From the NCBI GenBank assembly GCA_045648985.1, contig JAZROZ010000022.1, positions 1-24,983 of the forward strand: a DNA stretch of 24,983 bases. The letters are read 5' to 3'. Positions 6,204 through 14,670 of this stretch are shown here, piece after piece; position 1 is the first letter of the stretch, and every line of letters begins with the position of its first letter. The notes under the pieces were generated by a model that was not told the origin of the DNA, ran no database searches, and saw only the letters and a program-made list of their open reading frames with translations. The position numbers were made by a program, and so were the translations under genes. The stretch comes from SIG437 sp045648985. Lineage in GTDB: Bacteria; Bacillota; Clostridia; UBA1381; UBA9506.

Positions 6204-8402
6204 ATGGGTGACAAGACGCCGAAAAGAAAATTAAGAATAAGAGTGTTATATACATTTACAGCCTTTGCAATAATACTGTCTCTGCTTTGCGTAAGGCTTG
6301 TTTTTTTACAACTGATAGATGGCAATAATCTGCAAAAGCTCGCATTAGAGCAGCAGACACGTGATAGTGCAGTTGAGTCAAAAAGAGGGACTTTGTATGA
6401 CAGAAACGGAAAAGTCTTAGCTCAAAGCTCAAATGCCTATACGATTACGGCAAATCCGAACGAAATTCGAAAAGCAAAAAAAGATGCATCGGAAATTGCC
6501 TTAAAGCTTTCTGATGCGCTCGGGGTGGAAAAGGAAAAAATTGATGAGCTTTTAGCAAAGGAAGTAAATCACGTTACCATAAAAAGAAAAGTTGAAGATG
6601 AAGAAGCGGTGAGAGTGCGCGAGCTTGGGCTGACGGGGGTATATCTGCAGGAGGACTCTAAACGATATTATCCTTACGGCAGTTTTGCTGCGCACATTCT
6701 TGGTTTTACAGGTGACGATAATCAGGGCCTCGGCGGAATTGAAATGGTATATGATGACGAGCTAAAGGGAGTGCCCGGCAGAGTCATAGCTTTAAAAAAC
6801 GCACTTGATACCGATATGCCGTACGGCGAGGAAAGCCACATCGACCCGCAGAATGGAACAAACGTAGTTCTCACGATAGATGAAGCAATCCAGCACTTTG
6901 CTGAAAAGCATTTAGAGACTGCATACCTTGAAGAAAAGACGCTCGAGGGTGCAGCAGCAATCGTTATGGACGTTGAAACAGGCGCAATACTTGCGATGTC
7001 AACTAAACCTGACTTTGATTTAAACAATCCGTTTGAGCTGATTGATGAAGCTAAAAAAACAGAATTAGCATCAATCACGGACGCCGCCGAAAGACAAAAG
7101 GCATACTCCGATGCGCTTAACAGTATGTGGCGAAACAAGGCAGTTGTCGATTCATACGAACCGGGTTCAACCTTTAAGATTATCACTGCGTGTATGGCAT
7201 TAGAAGAGGGATTGGTTAATGATAATTCTACATTCTATTGCCCCGGTTATAAAGAGGTTTCAGGGTATAAAATAAGATGTGCACACACACAAGGACACGG
7301 CACGCAGAGCTTAGCCGATGCCGTTAAAAACTCATGTAACCCTGCATTTATCGAAATAGGAGCATTAGTAGGAAATGAGACGTTTAAAAAGTATTACAAA
7401 GCTTTTGGCTTCAGAGATGTAACAGGCTTTGACATTCCCGGCGAAGCAAACGGAGTTTTCTATACAGACGAACAGTTTAACGTAGTAGAGCTTGCAACTG
7501 CATCATTCGGTCAGGGACCGAAAATTACGCCGCTGCAGATGATTACTGCAGTTTCTGCCGTAGCAAACGGCGGTAAGCTCATGAAGCCATATATCGTAAA
7601 AGAGCTTATTGACGATGAGGGAAATACTATAAGCCAGACAGAGCCTAAAATCGTAAGACAGGTAATTTCAGAGTCAACATCGGAAAAGATGTGTGCTATG
7701 CTTGAAAACGTTGTAGCAAACGGCGGTGGCTCAAATGCTTACATAAAAGGCTACAGAGTTGCAGGTAAAACAGGTACGAGCGAAAAGGTTCCGCGTGGTA
7801 ACGGCAAATATGTTGCATCCTTTATCGGCTTTGCACCTGCTAACGACCCCAAGGTTTGTTGTTTAGTAACACTTGACGAGCCGTCAAACGGCGAATATTA
7901 CGGCGGCAGAATAGCAGCCCCTGTTGTCGGCAAAATACTTGAAGATACACTAAGGTATTTAAAGGTAGAGCCGCAATACACAGAAGCAGAAAAACAGGAG
8001 CTTGATATTTTTGTTCCTGAAACAAAAGGATACAGTACAGAAAATGCAATCAGAGCACTCACAACAGAGGGCTTAAAATATACAATAATCGGCCAGGGCG
8101 AAACTGTTATCGACCAGATGCCAAAGCCCGGCGCAACCATTCCGGGCGGTTCTGTTGTAATACTCTATACAGAAAACACAAATCCGCAGCAGGTTGTTGT
8201 CCCCGATGTTACAAATATGTCTGTAACGGCAGCACGTGCAAAGCTCTCGGAAAACAGACTAAATATCAACATATCGGGTGTGTCGGGCGCATATTCAGGT
8301 GACGTTCCGAATATCTCCGTAAAACAGAGTATTATGCCTGGTGTCACAGTTGATGCAGGAACGATTGTTGAAGTAGAATTCAGATATTTAAACAGAGATT
8401 AA
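6204..8402 (+). CDS. Class B penicillin-binding protein (FtsI/SpoVD type) with two PASTA domains
   Basis: A 732-residue monofunctional transpeptidase that cross-links septal peptidoglycan with FtsW. It has a short basic cytoplasmic tail, one membrane segment (about 12-35), a PBP dimerisation domain (about 55-220) with R-G-T-L-Y-D-R-N-G, and a transpeptidase domain. Catalytic motifs are S322-T-F-K325, S377-C-N379 and K522-T-G-T525. Two PASTA repeats close the protein (about 610-665 and 670-730). It is the only class B PBP in the cluster. SpoVD orthologues in Clostridia also carry PASTA domains, so division (FtsI) and spore cortex (SpoVD) roles cannot be told apart by sequence. The AGGGGAG site is 10 bases before the ATG. 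Confidence 0.93.
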   Translation: MGDKTPKRKLRIRVLYTFTAFAIILSLLCVRLVFLQLIDGNNLQKLALEQQTRDSAVESKRGTLYDRNGKVLAQSSNAYTITANPNEIRKAKKDASEIALKLSDALGVEKEKIDELLAKEVNHVTIKRKVEDEEAVRVRELGLTGVYLQEDSKRYYPYGSFAAHILGFTGDDNQGLGGIEMVYDDELKGVPGRVIALKNALDTDMPYGEESHIDPQNGTNVVLTIDEAIQHFAEKHLETAYLEEKTLEGAAAIVMDVETGAILAMSTKPDFDLNNPFELIDEAKKTELASITDAAERQKAYSDALNSMWRNKAVVDSYEPGSTFKIITACMALEEGLVNDNSTFYCPGYKEVSGYKIRCAHTQGHGTQSLADAVKNSCNPAFIEIGALVGNETFKKYYKAFGFRDVTGFDIPGEANGVFYTDEQFNVVELATASFGQGPKITPLQMITAVSAVANGGKLMKPYIVKELIDDEGNTISQTEPKIVRQVISESTSEKMCAMLENVVANGGGSNAYIKGYRVAGKTGTSEKVPRGNGKYVASFIGFAPANDPKVCCLVTLDEPSNGEYYGGRIAAPVVGKILEDTLRYLKVEPQYTEAEKQELDIFVPETKGYSTENAIRALTTEGLKYTIIGQGETVIDQMPKPGATIPGGSVVILYTENTNPQQVVVPDVTNMSVTAARAKLSENRLNINISGVSGAYSGDVPNISVKQSIMPGVTVDAGTIVEVEFRYLNRD

Positions 8403-8419
8403 TCGGAAAGAGGTGTCGT

Positions 8420-9862
8420 ATGAAATTATTAGAGTTGCTTTATGGAACAGATGTAGTTGTTAATCAAAACGACACAGACATAGATATAAAAGGCATAGCT
8501 TATGATTCAAGAAAGGTTGAAGACGGTTTTTTGTTCGTTTGTATAAAAGGCTTTATAACTGACGGTCATAAATATATCGAAAGTGCGAAAGAAAAAGGCG
8601 CAGTAGCCGTGATGGTAGAAGATGACTGCGATACTTTTGGTCTGGCCACGCTTAAGACAGAAAATGCAAGAAAGAGCCTCGCTCAGCTTGCATCAAATTT
8701 CTACGGAAATCCTGAGGAAAAGCTCAAAATCATTGGTGTAACAGGCACAAACGGAAAGACAACAGTCACAACACTCATAAAAGGGGTGCTTTCGTTTGCA
8801 GGAAAAAAAGCAGGTCTCATCGGTACTAACGTAAATATGATTGGCGATACTGTGCTCCCTGCCGAGAGAACTACACCTGAATCGTTAGAGCTTTTTGAAC
8901 TTTTTTCACGTATGGTAAAAAAGGGCGCAGAATATGTCGTAATGGAGGTCAGCTCCCACTCGTTAGACTTATTTAGAGTCTATGGGATAGAATTTGAAGC
9001 AGGTGTATTTACAAATCTCACGCAAGACCACCTTGACTATCACATCACTATGGAAAACTACTTTGAAGCTAAAAAGAAGCTCTTTGATGTGTCAAAAATA
9101 AGTATAATAAATACAGATGATGAATACGGCAAAAGGCTTTTTGAAGCTATTTCGAAAGATAAATTATCATATTCCATTGATAGCTTGTCTTCTTTAAAGG
9201 CAGAAAACATAAAGATTTCCCCAAAGGGTGTTAAATTTGATGCACAGACTGAAAATGAAGTGCATAAGCTAAGACTTTCAATTCCCGGCAGATTCTCTGT
9301 ATATAACGCGCTCGCAGTTTTTAGCACTTGCATGAGTCTGGGCTTTGACAGCCAGCTTATATGTGATGCTCTTTTAGTTGCAAAGGGCGTAAAAGGCAGA
9401 GCGGAAACTGTCTATACTAAAACAAACTATACAGTAATAATCGACTATGCCCACACGCCCGACGGTTTAGAAAATATTATAAAAACAGTAAAAAGCTTTG
9501 CAGAGGGCAGAGTAATCACTCTGTTTGGCTGCGGCGGTGACAGAGATGCAAAAAAACGTGATATTATGGGCGAAATCGCAGGCACACTTTCAGATTATTG
9601 CATCATAACGTCTGATAATCCGCGTACAGAAGAGCCTATGGCTATCATAAAACGCATTGAAGAGGGTATGAAAAGAACAGATTGTAAATATACTGTGATA
9701 GAAAACAGAAAAGAAGCAATAGGCTATGCCTTGAATTTTGCAAAAGAAAACGATTGCATTATTTTAGCGGGCAAAGGCCACGAAACATATCAGATTATCG
9801 GAAAAGAAAAGCGCGATTTTGACGAAAGAGAGATAATAAAAGAGTTTTTGGAAAGTAAATAA
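8420..9862 (+). CDS. murE: UDP-N-acetylmuramoyl-L-alanyl-D-glutamate--2,6-diaminopimelate ligase MurE
   Basis: A 480-residue Mur ligase that adds the third residue of the stem peptide in the cytoplasm using ATP. The N-terminal domain recognises the UDP group (I-A-Y-D-S-R-K-V near residue 26). The ATP loop is G109-T-N-G-K-T114. The M-E-V-S-S-H-S-L-D motif follows. The C-terminal domain carries D399-N-P-R402, the signature of meso-diaminopimelate-adding enzymes, against different residues in lysine-adding ones. A chemotype-A1-gamma wall is therefore expected. The start has an AGAGGTG site and lies 17 bases after the PBP gene. It is followed by an 82-base spacer with a hairpin before murF. Confidence 0.96.
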   Translation: MKLLELLYGTDVVVNQNDTDIDIKGIAYDSRKVEDGFLFVCIKGFITDGHKYIESAKEKGAVAVMVEDDCDTFGLATLKTENARKSLAQLASNFYGNPEEKLKIIGVTGTNGKTTVTTLIKGVLSFAGKKAGLIGTNVNMIGDTVLPAERTTPESLELFELFSRMVKKGAEYVVMEVSSHSLDLFRVYGIEFEAGVFTNLTQDHLDYHITMENYFEAKKKLFDVSKISIINTDDEYGKRLFEAISKDKLSYSIDSLSSLKAENIKISPKGVKFDAQTENEVHKLRLSIPGRFSVYNALAVFSTCMSLGFDSQLICDALLVAKGVKGRAETVYTKTNYTVIIDYAHTPDGLENIIKTVKSFAEGRVITLFGCGGDRDAKKRDIMGEIAGTLSDYCIITSDNPRTEEPMAIIKRIEEGMKRTDCKYTVIENRKEAIGYALNFAKENDCIILAGKGHETYQIIGKEKRDFDEREIIKEFLESK

Positions 9863-9906
9863 AGGGATGAAAAAATCGTCCTTTCTGAGCGATTTTTCCT
9901 ATCCCT
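9863..9906 (+). repeat. Hairpin in the murE-murF spacer
   Basis: AGGGATGAAAAAATCG (9863-9878) is mirrored by CGATTTTTCCTATCCCT (9890-9906) around an 11-base loop, giving a stem of about 14 pairs with a small bulge. No T run follows on the plus strand, so it does not look like a full terminator. It begins right after the murE stop codon. It may be an mRNA stability or processing hairpin, or a partial attenuator that sets murF output apart from murE. Confidence 0.6.
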
Positions 9907-9944
9907 ATAGGAAGGATTCTAATTGAAAGGCTGTGGAAAACAGA

Positions 9945-11309
9945 ATGAAAGCTTTGAAAATTGAAGATATTTTAAAAGCTACGCACGGTATACTGCTCAG
10001 TGGTGATGAAAATACAGAAATAACAGAAATTTCAACAGACAGCCGAAAAACAGGCAAGGGGTGTCTGTTTGTTGCATTAATCGGTGAAAACTTTGACGGA
10101 CACGATTTTTTGGAGTCAGCATTTTGCGGCGGTGCAGCGTGTGCTGTGGTTTCAAAGGATGTAGAAATAAAGGGCAAAACAATCATAAAGGTTAAAGATA
10201 CGCAAAAAGCACTCGGACACATAGCGGGACTCTACCGCTCAAAATTTTTAATTCCCGCAGTAGCTATAACGGGAAGTGTGGGTAAAACATCCACAAAGGA
10301 AATGTGTGCATCGGTGCTGTCAAGCGAATTTAACATATTAAAAAACAAAGGGAACTTCAACAACGAAATCGGAGTACCGCTTACCATTTTCGGTCTTGAT
10401 GATACTCATGAAATTCTTTTAAATGAAATGGGAATGAGCGGCTTTGGCGAGATTGATAGCTTATCAAAGATGATAAAGCCTGATGTCGTGATAATGACAA
10501 ACATCGGTATTTCCCATATTGAGCTTTTAGGCTCACAGGAAAATATCTTCAAAGCAAAGTCGGAGTTCGTTAAAAATATGAAAGCAGGCGGTGTTGTTAT
10601 CATAAACGGCGACGACCCGATTTTATATGCTAAAAAGTCAGAGCTTGGAGATAACGTTCTGACATACGGCATCAAAAATGCGGGTGCTGACCTAATAGCT
10701 AAAGATATTGAAGTAAGAGAAGACGGCATATCATTTAAAGCAGACGGGATGGATAATCACTTTGACATTTCACTTTCAGTTTTAGGTGAGCATAATGTTT
10801 ATAACTCTCTTGCCTCAATACTTTTAGGTCTTGTTTTAAACATAGATAAAGAAAAAATCCAAAAGGCGCTAAAAGAGCATATGCCTGAAAATATGCGTCT
10901 TAATGTGATAAATTGCAAAGGCTATCAAATAATCAACGATTGCTATAACGCAGCGCCTGATTCTGTAGCGGCAGCCCTCAAGGTGCTTGGCGCTAAGAAA
11001 AGCAGAAAAGTAGCAGTTTTAGGGGATATGGCAGCACTTGGAGATTTTTCAGAGACAGCACATAAAACTGTTGGTTTAGATGTCATAAAAAACAATATTG
11101 ACGTTTTGATCACGATAGGCACTGAAGCAAAAACGATTGCTAAAGTCGCAGCTGAAAACGGAATGGATAAAGAAAATATACACGTTTTTAAAAACACAGA
11201 TGAAGCAATAAAAAGCATAAAAACCATAATTGCAAGCGGTGATACTATCTTAGTGAAAGCTTCAAGAGTAATGAAGCTTGAAAAGGTAACAGAGTTTTTG
11301 ACTATATAG
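9945..11309 (+). CDS. murF: UDP-N-acetylmuramoyl-tripeptide--D-alanyl-D-alanine ligase MurF
   Basis: A 454-residue Mur ligase that adds D-Ala-D-Ala to complete the UDP-MurNAc-pentapeptide. The N-terminal substrate domain has S-T-D-S-R-K (about residue 28). The ATP loop is G-S-V-G-K114-T115. Then come F-N-N-E-I-G-V-P-L-T, the N-G-D-D segment, and the C-terminal N-D-C-Y-N-A-A-P-D-S motif that marks MurF. The start is uncertain. The ATG at 9945 fits the family N terminus, while a GTG at 9933 is in frame but only two bases behind an AAAGG stretch. The best Shine-Dalgarno in the spacer (AGGAAGG, 9909-9915) instead serves a TTG at 9923 in another frame, giving a 13-codon ORF that overlaps the murF start. 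Confidence 0.94.
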   Translation: MKALKIEDILKATHGILLSGDENTEITEISTDSRKTGKGCLFVALIGENFDGHDFLESAFCGGAACAVVSKDVEIKGKTIIKVKDTQKALGHIAGLYRSKFLIPAVAITGSVGKTSTKEMCASVLSSEFNILKNKGNFNNEIGVPLTIFGLDDTHEILLNEMGMSGFGEIDSLSKMIKPDVVIMTNIGISHIELLGSQENIFKAKSEFVKNMKAGGVVIINGDDPILYAKKSELGDNVLTYGIKNAGADLIAKDIEVREDGISFKADGMDNHFDISLSVLGEHNVYNSLASILLGLVLNIDKEKIQKALKEHMPENMRLNVINCKGYQIINDCYNAAPDSVAAALKVLGAKKSRKVAVLGDMAALGDFSETAHKTVGLDVIKNNIDVLITIGTEAKTIAKVAAENGMDKENIHVFKNTDEAIKSIKTIIASGDTILVKASRVMKLEKVTEFLTI

Positions 11310-11327
11310 ATAAAGGGAGAGAATACT

Positions 11328-12305
11328 TTGAATACAGTATTTTTAAGTGTGGCAGTAGCCTTGCTTTCAGGTCTTATATTAACACCCGTTTTAATACCAT
11401 TTTTAAGAAGACTTAAGTTTGGCCAGAGCATAAGAGAAGAAGGCCCGTCATGGCATCAGAAAAAGAGCGGTACACCGACAATGGGTGGTATTGCTATAAT
11501 CATAGCCTGCCTTTTTGCAGCTCTTTTAATTATGAAGATGACCTTTAGTGCAGTAGGAACAGATATGCTCATTTTGACAGGTTCAGCACTTTTGTTCGGT
11601 ATCGTAGGCTTTATTGACGATTTTATAAAGGTTGTTATGAAAAGAAACTTGGGACTCTCTGCTAAAGCAAAGTTTCTGCTTCAGCTTTTTGTGAGCATAT
11701 TATCAACTGTTGCACTTTTATACACAGGTGCAATAAACGGTGAGCTAATCTTACCTTTCTTTAAAGAAACTGTAAATATAGGTCTTTTAATAATTCCGCT
11801 CATCATAATTGTTCAGCTTGCAGTTGTTAACAGTGCAAATCTAACAGATGGCCTAGACGGCTTAGCGGCAAGCGTCACACTTGTTATCAGTGCATTTTTA
11901 GCCTTAGTTGCATTTTTGATGGGGAAAATGGTTGCAGCAATATTTATGGGAGCGCTCAGCGGTGCGCTTTTAGCATTTTTGTTCTTTAACTGGAATCCTG
12001 CAAAGGTATTTATGGGCGACACAGGCTCACTCTTTTTGGGCGGTGCAGTAGCACTCTGTGCCGTGATGCTTAAAATGCCGATAATACTCATTATCATTTG
12101 CGGAGTATATCTTTTGGAAACTCTTTCAGTTATAATTCAGGTAGTATCATTTAAAACAACGGGCAAACGCGTGTTTAAAATGTCACCGCTACATCATCAC
12201 TTCGAGATGTGCGGATATAAGGAAAAAAAGATTGTATTAATGTTTTCAGGACTCACCTTAGTCCTTTGCATCATTGGATATTTGTGTATTATGAATTTTT
12301 GTTAG
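11328..12305 (+). CDS. mraY: Phospho-N-acetylmuramoyl-pentapeptide-transferase MraY
   Basis: A 325-residue polytopic membrane enzyme that moves phospho-MurNAc-pentapeptide from UDP to undecaprenyl phosphate, making lipid I on the inner face of the membrane. About ten membrane segments are seen. Conserved cytoplasmic loops include K-K-x-G-T-P-T-M-G-G, F-I-D-D-F-x-K, N-L-T-D-G-L-D-G-L-A (magnesium and uridine site), M-G-D-T-G-S-L, and the H-H-H-F-E loop. The start is a TTG at 11328, supported by GGGAG eight bases upstream and by the family N terminus. murD, which often follows mraY, is absent here, and ftsW begins 12 bases on. Confidence 0.96.
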   Translation: MNTVFLSVAVALLSGLILTPVLIPFLRRLKFGQSIREEGPSWHQKKSGTPTMGGIAIIIACLFAALLIMKMTFSAVGTDMLILTGSALLFGIVGFIDDFIKVVMKRNLGLSAKAKFLLQLFVSILSTVALLYTGAINGELILPFFKETVNIGLLIIPLIIIVQLAVVNSANLTDGLDGLAASVTLVISAFLALVAFLMGKMVAAIFMGALSGALLAFLFFNWNPAKVFMGDTGSLFLGGAVALCAVMLKMPIILIIICGVYLLETLSVIIQVVSFKTTGKRVFKMSPLHHHFEMCGYKEKKIVLMFSGLTLVLCIIGYLCIMNFC

Positions 12306-12317
12306 GATGTGAATAAT

Positions 12318-13457
12318 ATGGCTATAAAAACTGTTAAGGCAAAACAGTCAGTAGCGCGCAAGAAAACAGGAAAAGTTGATATTGGCTTTTTGACTGTTAC
12401 CATATTATTGCTTGTAATAGGATTGTTAATGGTGTTCAGCGCAAGCTATCCGTCTGCATACTACTATCATAACAACGGCTTTTATTTCATATCAAAACAG
12501 CTCATATGGGCAGTTTTGGGCGGAATTGGTATGTTTATAACTTCAAATATTCCGTATAAGAAATACAAACAGTACATAAGACCGATTATGGCGGCAACTG
12601 TTTTGATGCTACTTTTGGTTTTGGTTGCAGGAAAAGAGATAAACGGCGCTAAGCGTTGGCTCGGCATTGGCGGTCTTACAATTCAGCCGTCAGAGATTGC
12701 AAAAATTACGATAATTATGTGCTATGCATATTTTTTAGAAAAAGACGGCAAGAAAATAGAGAAGTTTAATTCGCTTATAAAATACGGAATTGTGCTCATT
12801 GCCATTTTAGGACTTTTGATGCTTCAGCCGCACTTTTCTGTATGTATCATAATAGGCCTCACCTGCGTTATAATGCTTTTGGTGGGCGGAGCTAAGCTAA
12901 GATATTTCGCACTGGCTGCAGTTCCTGCAGTAATTGGCGGTGTGGCACTTGTAATCTATGAGCCTTATCGTTTAGCGCGTCTTACCACGTTTTTAGACCC
13001 GTTTGCAGATACGCAAGGCGCAGGCTGGCAGGTAATTCAGTCGCTTTATGCGATAGGCTCGGGCGGACTCTTTGGACTTGGCTTTGGTAATTCAAGGCAG
13101 AAATTTATGTATGTTCCCGAACCGCAGAACGACTTTATTTTCGCAATCACGTGCGAGGAACTCGGCTTAATCGGTGCGGTGGCAATACTTTTCATATTCG
13201 GACTTTTAATCTTCAGGGGATTAAAAATTGCAATAAATGCTCCCGACACATTTTCATCAGTTTTAGTTACAGGAATTATGGCACTCGTCGGTGTTCAGGT
13301 AGTTTTAAATATCGCCGTTGTAACATCATCAATCCCCACAACAGGTATTCCGCTTCCGTTCTTTTCGGCAGGTGGCTCGTCCTTAACGTTTTTGATGGCG
13401 GCAATGGGTATTGTTTTAAATGTGTCTAAATATTCAACAAAACGGCAGGGACTTTAG
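12318..13457 (+). CDS. ftsW: FtsW, SEDS-family septal peptidoglycan glycosyltransferase
   Basis: A 379-residue membrane protein of the SEDS family, which polymerises lipid II at the septum together with the class B PBP at 6204-8402. About ten hydrophobic segments are present. Typical motifs are V-F-S-A-S in the first segment, G-A-K-R-W-L-G and Q-P-S-E-I-A-K near residues 110-125, G-L-G-F-G-N-S-R-Q-K with P-E-P-Q-N-D-F-I-F near 255-275, and the P-x-P-F-F-S-x-G-G-S-S near the C terminus. AGGATGTGA (12304-12312) places the start at the ATG 12318; a GTG at 12309 overlaps that site. The call as FtsW rather than RodA or SpoVE rests on the dcw context. Confidence 0.92.
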   Translation: MAIKTVKAKQSVARKKTGKVDIGFLTVTILLLVIGLLMVFSASYPSAYYYHNNGFYFISKQLIWAVLGGIGMFITSNIPYKKYKQYIRPIMAATVLMLLLVLVAGKEINGAKRWLGIGGLTIQPSEIAKITIIMCYAYFLEKDGKKIEKFNSLIKYGIVLIAILGLLMLQPHFSVCIIIGLTCVIMLLVGGAKLRYFALAAVPAVIGGVALVIYEPYRLARLTTFLDPFADTQGAGWQVIQSLYAIGSGGLFGLGFGNSRQKFMYVPEPQNDFIFAITCEELGLIGAVAILFIFGLLIFRGLKIAINAPDTFSSVLVTGIMALVGVQVVLNIAVVTSSIPTTGIPLPFFSAGGSSLTFLMAAMGIVLNVSKYSTKRQGL

Positions 13458-13477
13458 AATTTTTCGGAGGTGGCAAA

Positions 13478-14569
13478 ATGAAGATCCTGATTTCAGGCGG
13501 CGGTACGGCAGGGCACATTAATCCTGCTCTTGCAATAGCAGATTATGCCAAAAAAAAAGCAAATGCCAAAATACTGTTTGTAGGAACAGAGCGCGGCTTA
13601 GAGAAAACGCTTGTAACACGCGAGGACTATGATATCCAGTTTATTGACGTCGAGGGATTAAAAAGAAGCCTTACTTTAAAGAATTTTATAGTAATAGCTA
13701 AATATTTAAAGGCAATAGCCGACTCCAAAAAAATCATCAAAAAATTCGCACCTGACGTAGTTATCGGCACGGGCGGATATGTTTGTGCACCTGTGATAGC
13801 TGCGGCAGCATCGCTTAAAATCCCGAGTATAATTCACGAACAAAACGTCATACCAGGTGTGACGGTTAAGATGTCACTTAAAAAAGCAAGTAAAGTCTGC
13901 ATCAGCTTTAACGATACACTAAAATATATTGATAAATCACTTCATCATAAATGCGTGCTCACAGGAAATCCGCTTGACAACGCACTTCTTTCTGTTGACT
14001 ATGGGTCGGCACGCGAAAAGCTTGGACTGTCCGATAAGCCGTTTGTAGTTATGATTGGCGGAAGCTTGGGCGCGCAAAGGCTTAACGATGCTATGGTCGA
14101 TTTCGTAAACTCCCTTGACCCTGACGCTCTCTATTTTACGAGCGCTGCAGGCAAGAGATATTATGATGATGTAATGGAGAAAATTGATAAAAGTAAGCTC
14201 AGTAAAAATATAAATATTCTTCCTTATATATATAACAGAGATGAAATCTATCCTGCAGCCGACCTCATAATCTCACGCGCAGGTGCACTTTCAGTCAGCG
14301 AGATTTGTGCTATCGGAAAAGCGGCAATTTTAATTCCATCGCCAAACGTTGCTCACAATCATCAGGAATATAACGCTAAAAGTGTAGAAAGAGGCGGAGG
14401 AGCTAAAGTGATTTTAGAATCGGAGCTTACAAATGAAACCTTTAAAAACGCAGTATATGAAATCATAAATGATAAAGAAAAAATGATTAAGATGGGTAAA
14501 AACTCAAAAGAAATGGGTATTTGTGATGCGTCTAAACGTATCTTTGATATTATCAGGAAACTAATGTAG
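13478..14569 (+). CDS. murG: UDP-N-acetylglucosamine--lipid I N-acetylglucosaminyltransferase MurG
   Basis: A 363-residue GT-B glycosyltransferase that adds GlcNAc to lipid I, forming lipid II on the cytoplasmic face of the membrane. The first glycine-rich loop G-G-G-T-A-G-H-I-N-P-A-L (residues 7-18) differs from the common G-G-T-G-G-H by an alanine, a variant seen in Clostridia. The second loop is G-G-S-L-G-A-Q near residue 192. The sugar-nucleotide motif S-R-A-G-A-L-S-V-S-E lies near 265-275, and H-N-H-Q-E-Y-N-A follows. The start has a GGAGGTG site 8 bases upstream. The gene ends 101 bases before murA, the widest gap so far in the cluster. Confidence 0.95.
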   Translation: MKILISGGGTAGHINPALAIADYAKKKANAKILFVGTERGLEKTLVTREDYDIQFIDVEGLKRSLTLKNFIVIAKYLKAIADSKKIIKKFAPDVVIGTGGYVCAPVIAAAASLKIPSIIHEQNVIPGVTVKMSLKKASKVCISFNDTLKYIDKSLHHKCVLTGNPLDNALLSVDYGSAREKLGLSDKPFVVMIGGSLGAQRLNDAMVDFVNSLDPDALYFTSAAGKRYYDDVMEKIDKSKLSKNINILPYIYNRDEIYPAADLIISRAGALSVSEICAIGKAAILIPSPNVAHNHQEYNAKSVERGGGAKVILESELTNETFKNAVYEIINDKEKMIKMGKNSKEMGICDASKRIFDIIRKLM

Positions 14570-14589
14570 CAAAAAAAACACCTTCGCAT

Positions 14590-14660
14590 ATTATAATATT
14601 GCAGAGCTGTTTCAGTCATCATAAGAAAACTTTTTGGCTGACAGAATGCAATATCAGGAG
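14590..14660 (+). promoter_or_regulatory. Structured leader in front of murA
   Basis: ATATTGC (about 14596-14602) pairs with GCAATAT (14647-14653), and CTGT plus CAG pair with CTG plus ACAG further in, enclosing a loop of about 23 bases. The outer arm ends next to the murA ribosome binding site CAGGAGGTG (14656-14663). TATAAT at 14592-14597 overlaps the stem, but I see no good -35, so an internal promoter is only possible. No T run follows. Confidence 0.45.
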
Positions 14661-14670
14661 GTGCGATGCT

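Noticed and set aside
6722..7186. 154-codon minus-strand frame opposite the PBP gene
   Set aside because: Shadow of the well-supported transpeptidase frame; no ribosome binding site or recognisable domain.
14599..14670. Longer MurA starting at 14599
   Set aside because: The added residues run through the hairpin leader and precede a strong AGGAGGTG site that serves the ATG at 14671, where the family N terminus begins.
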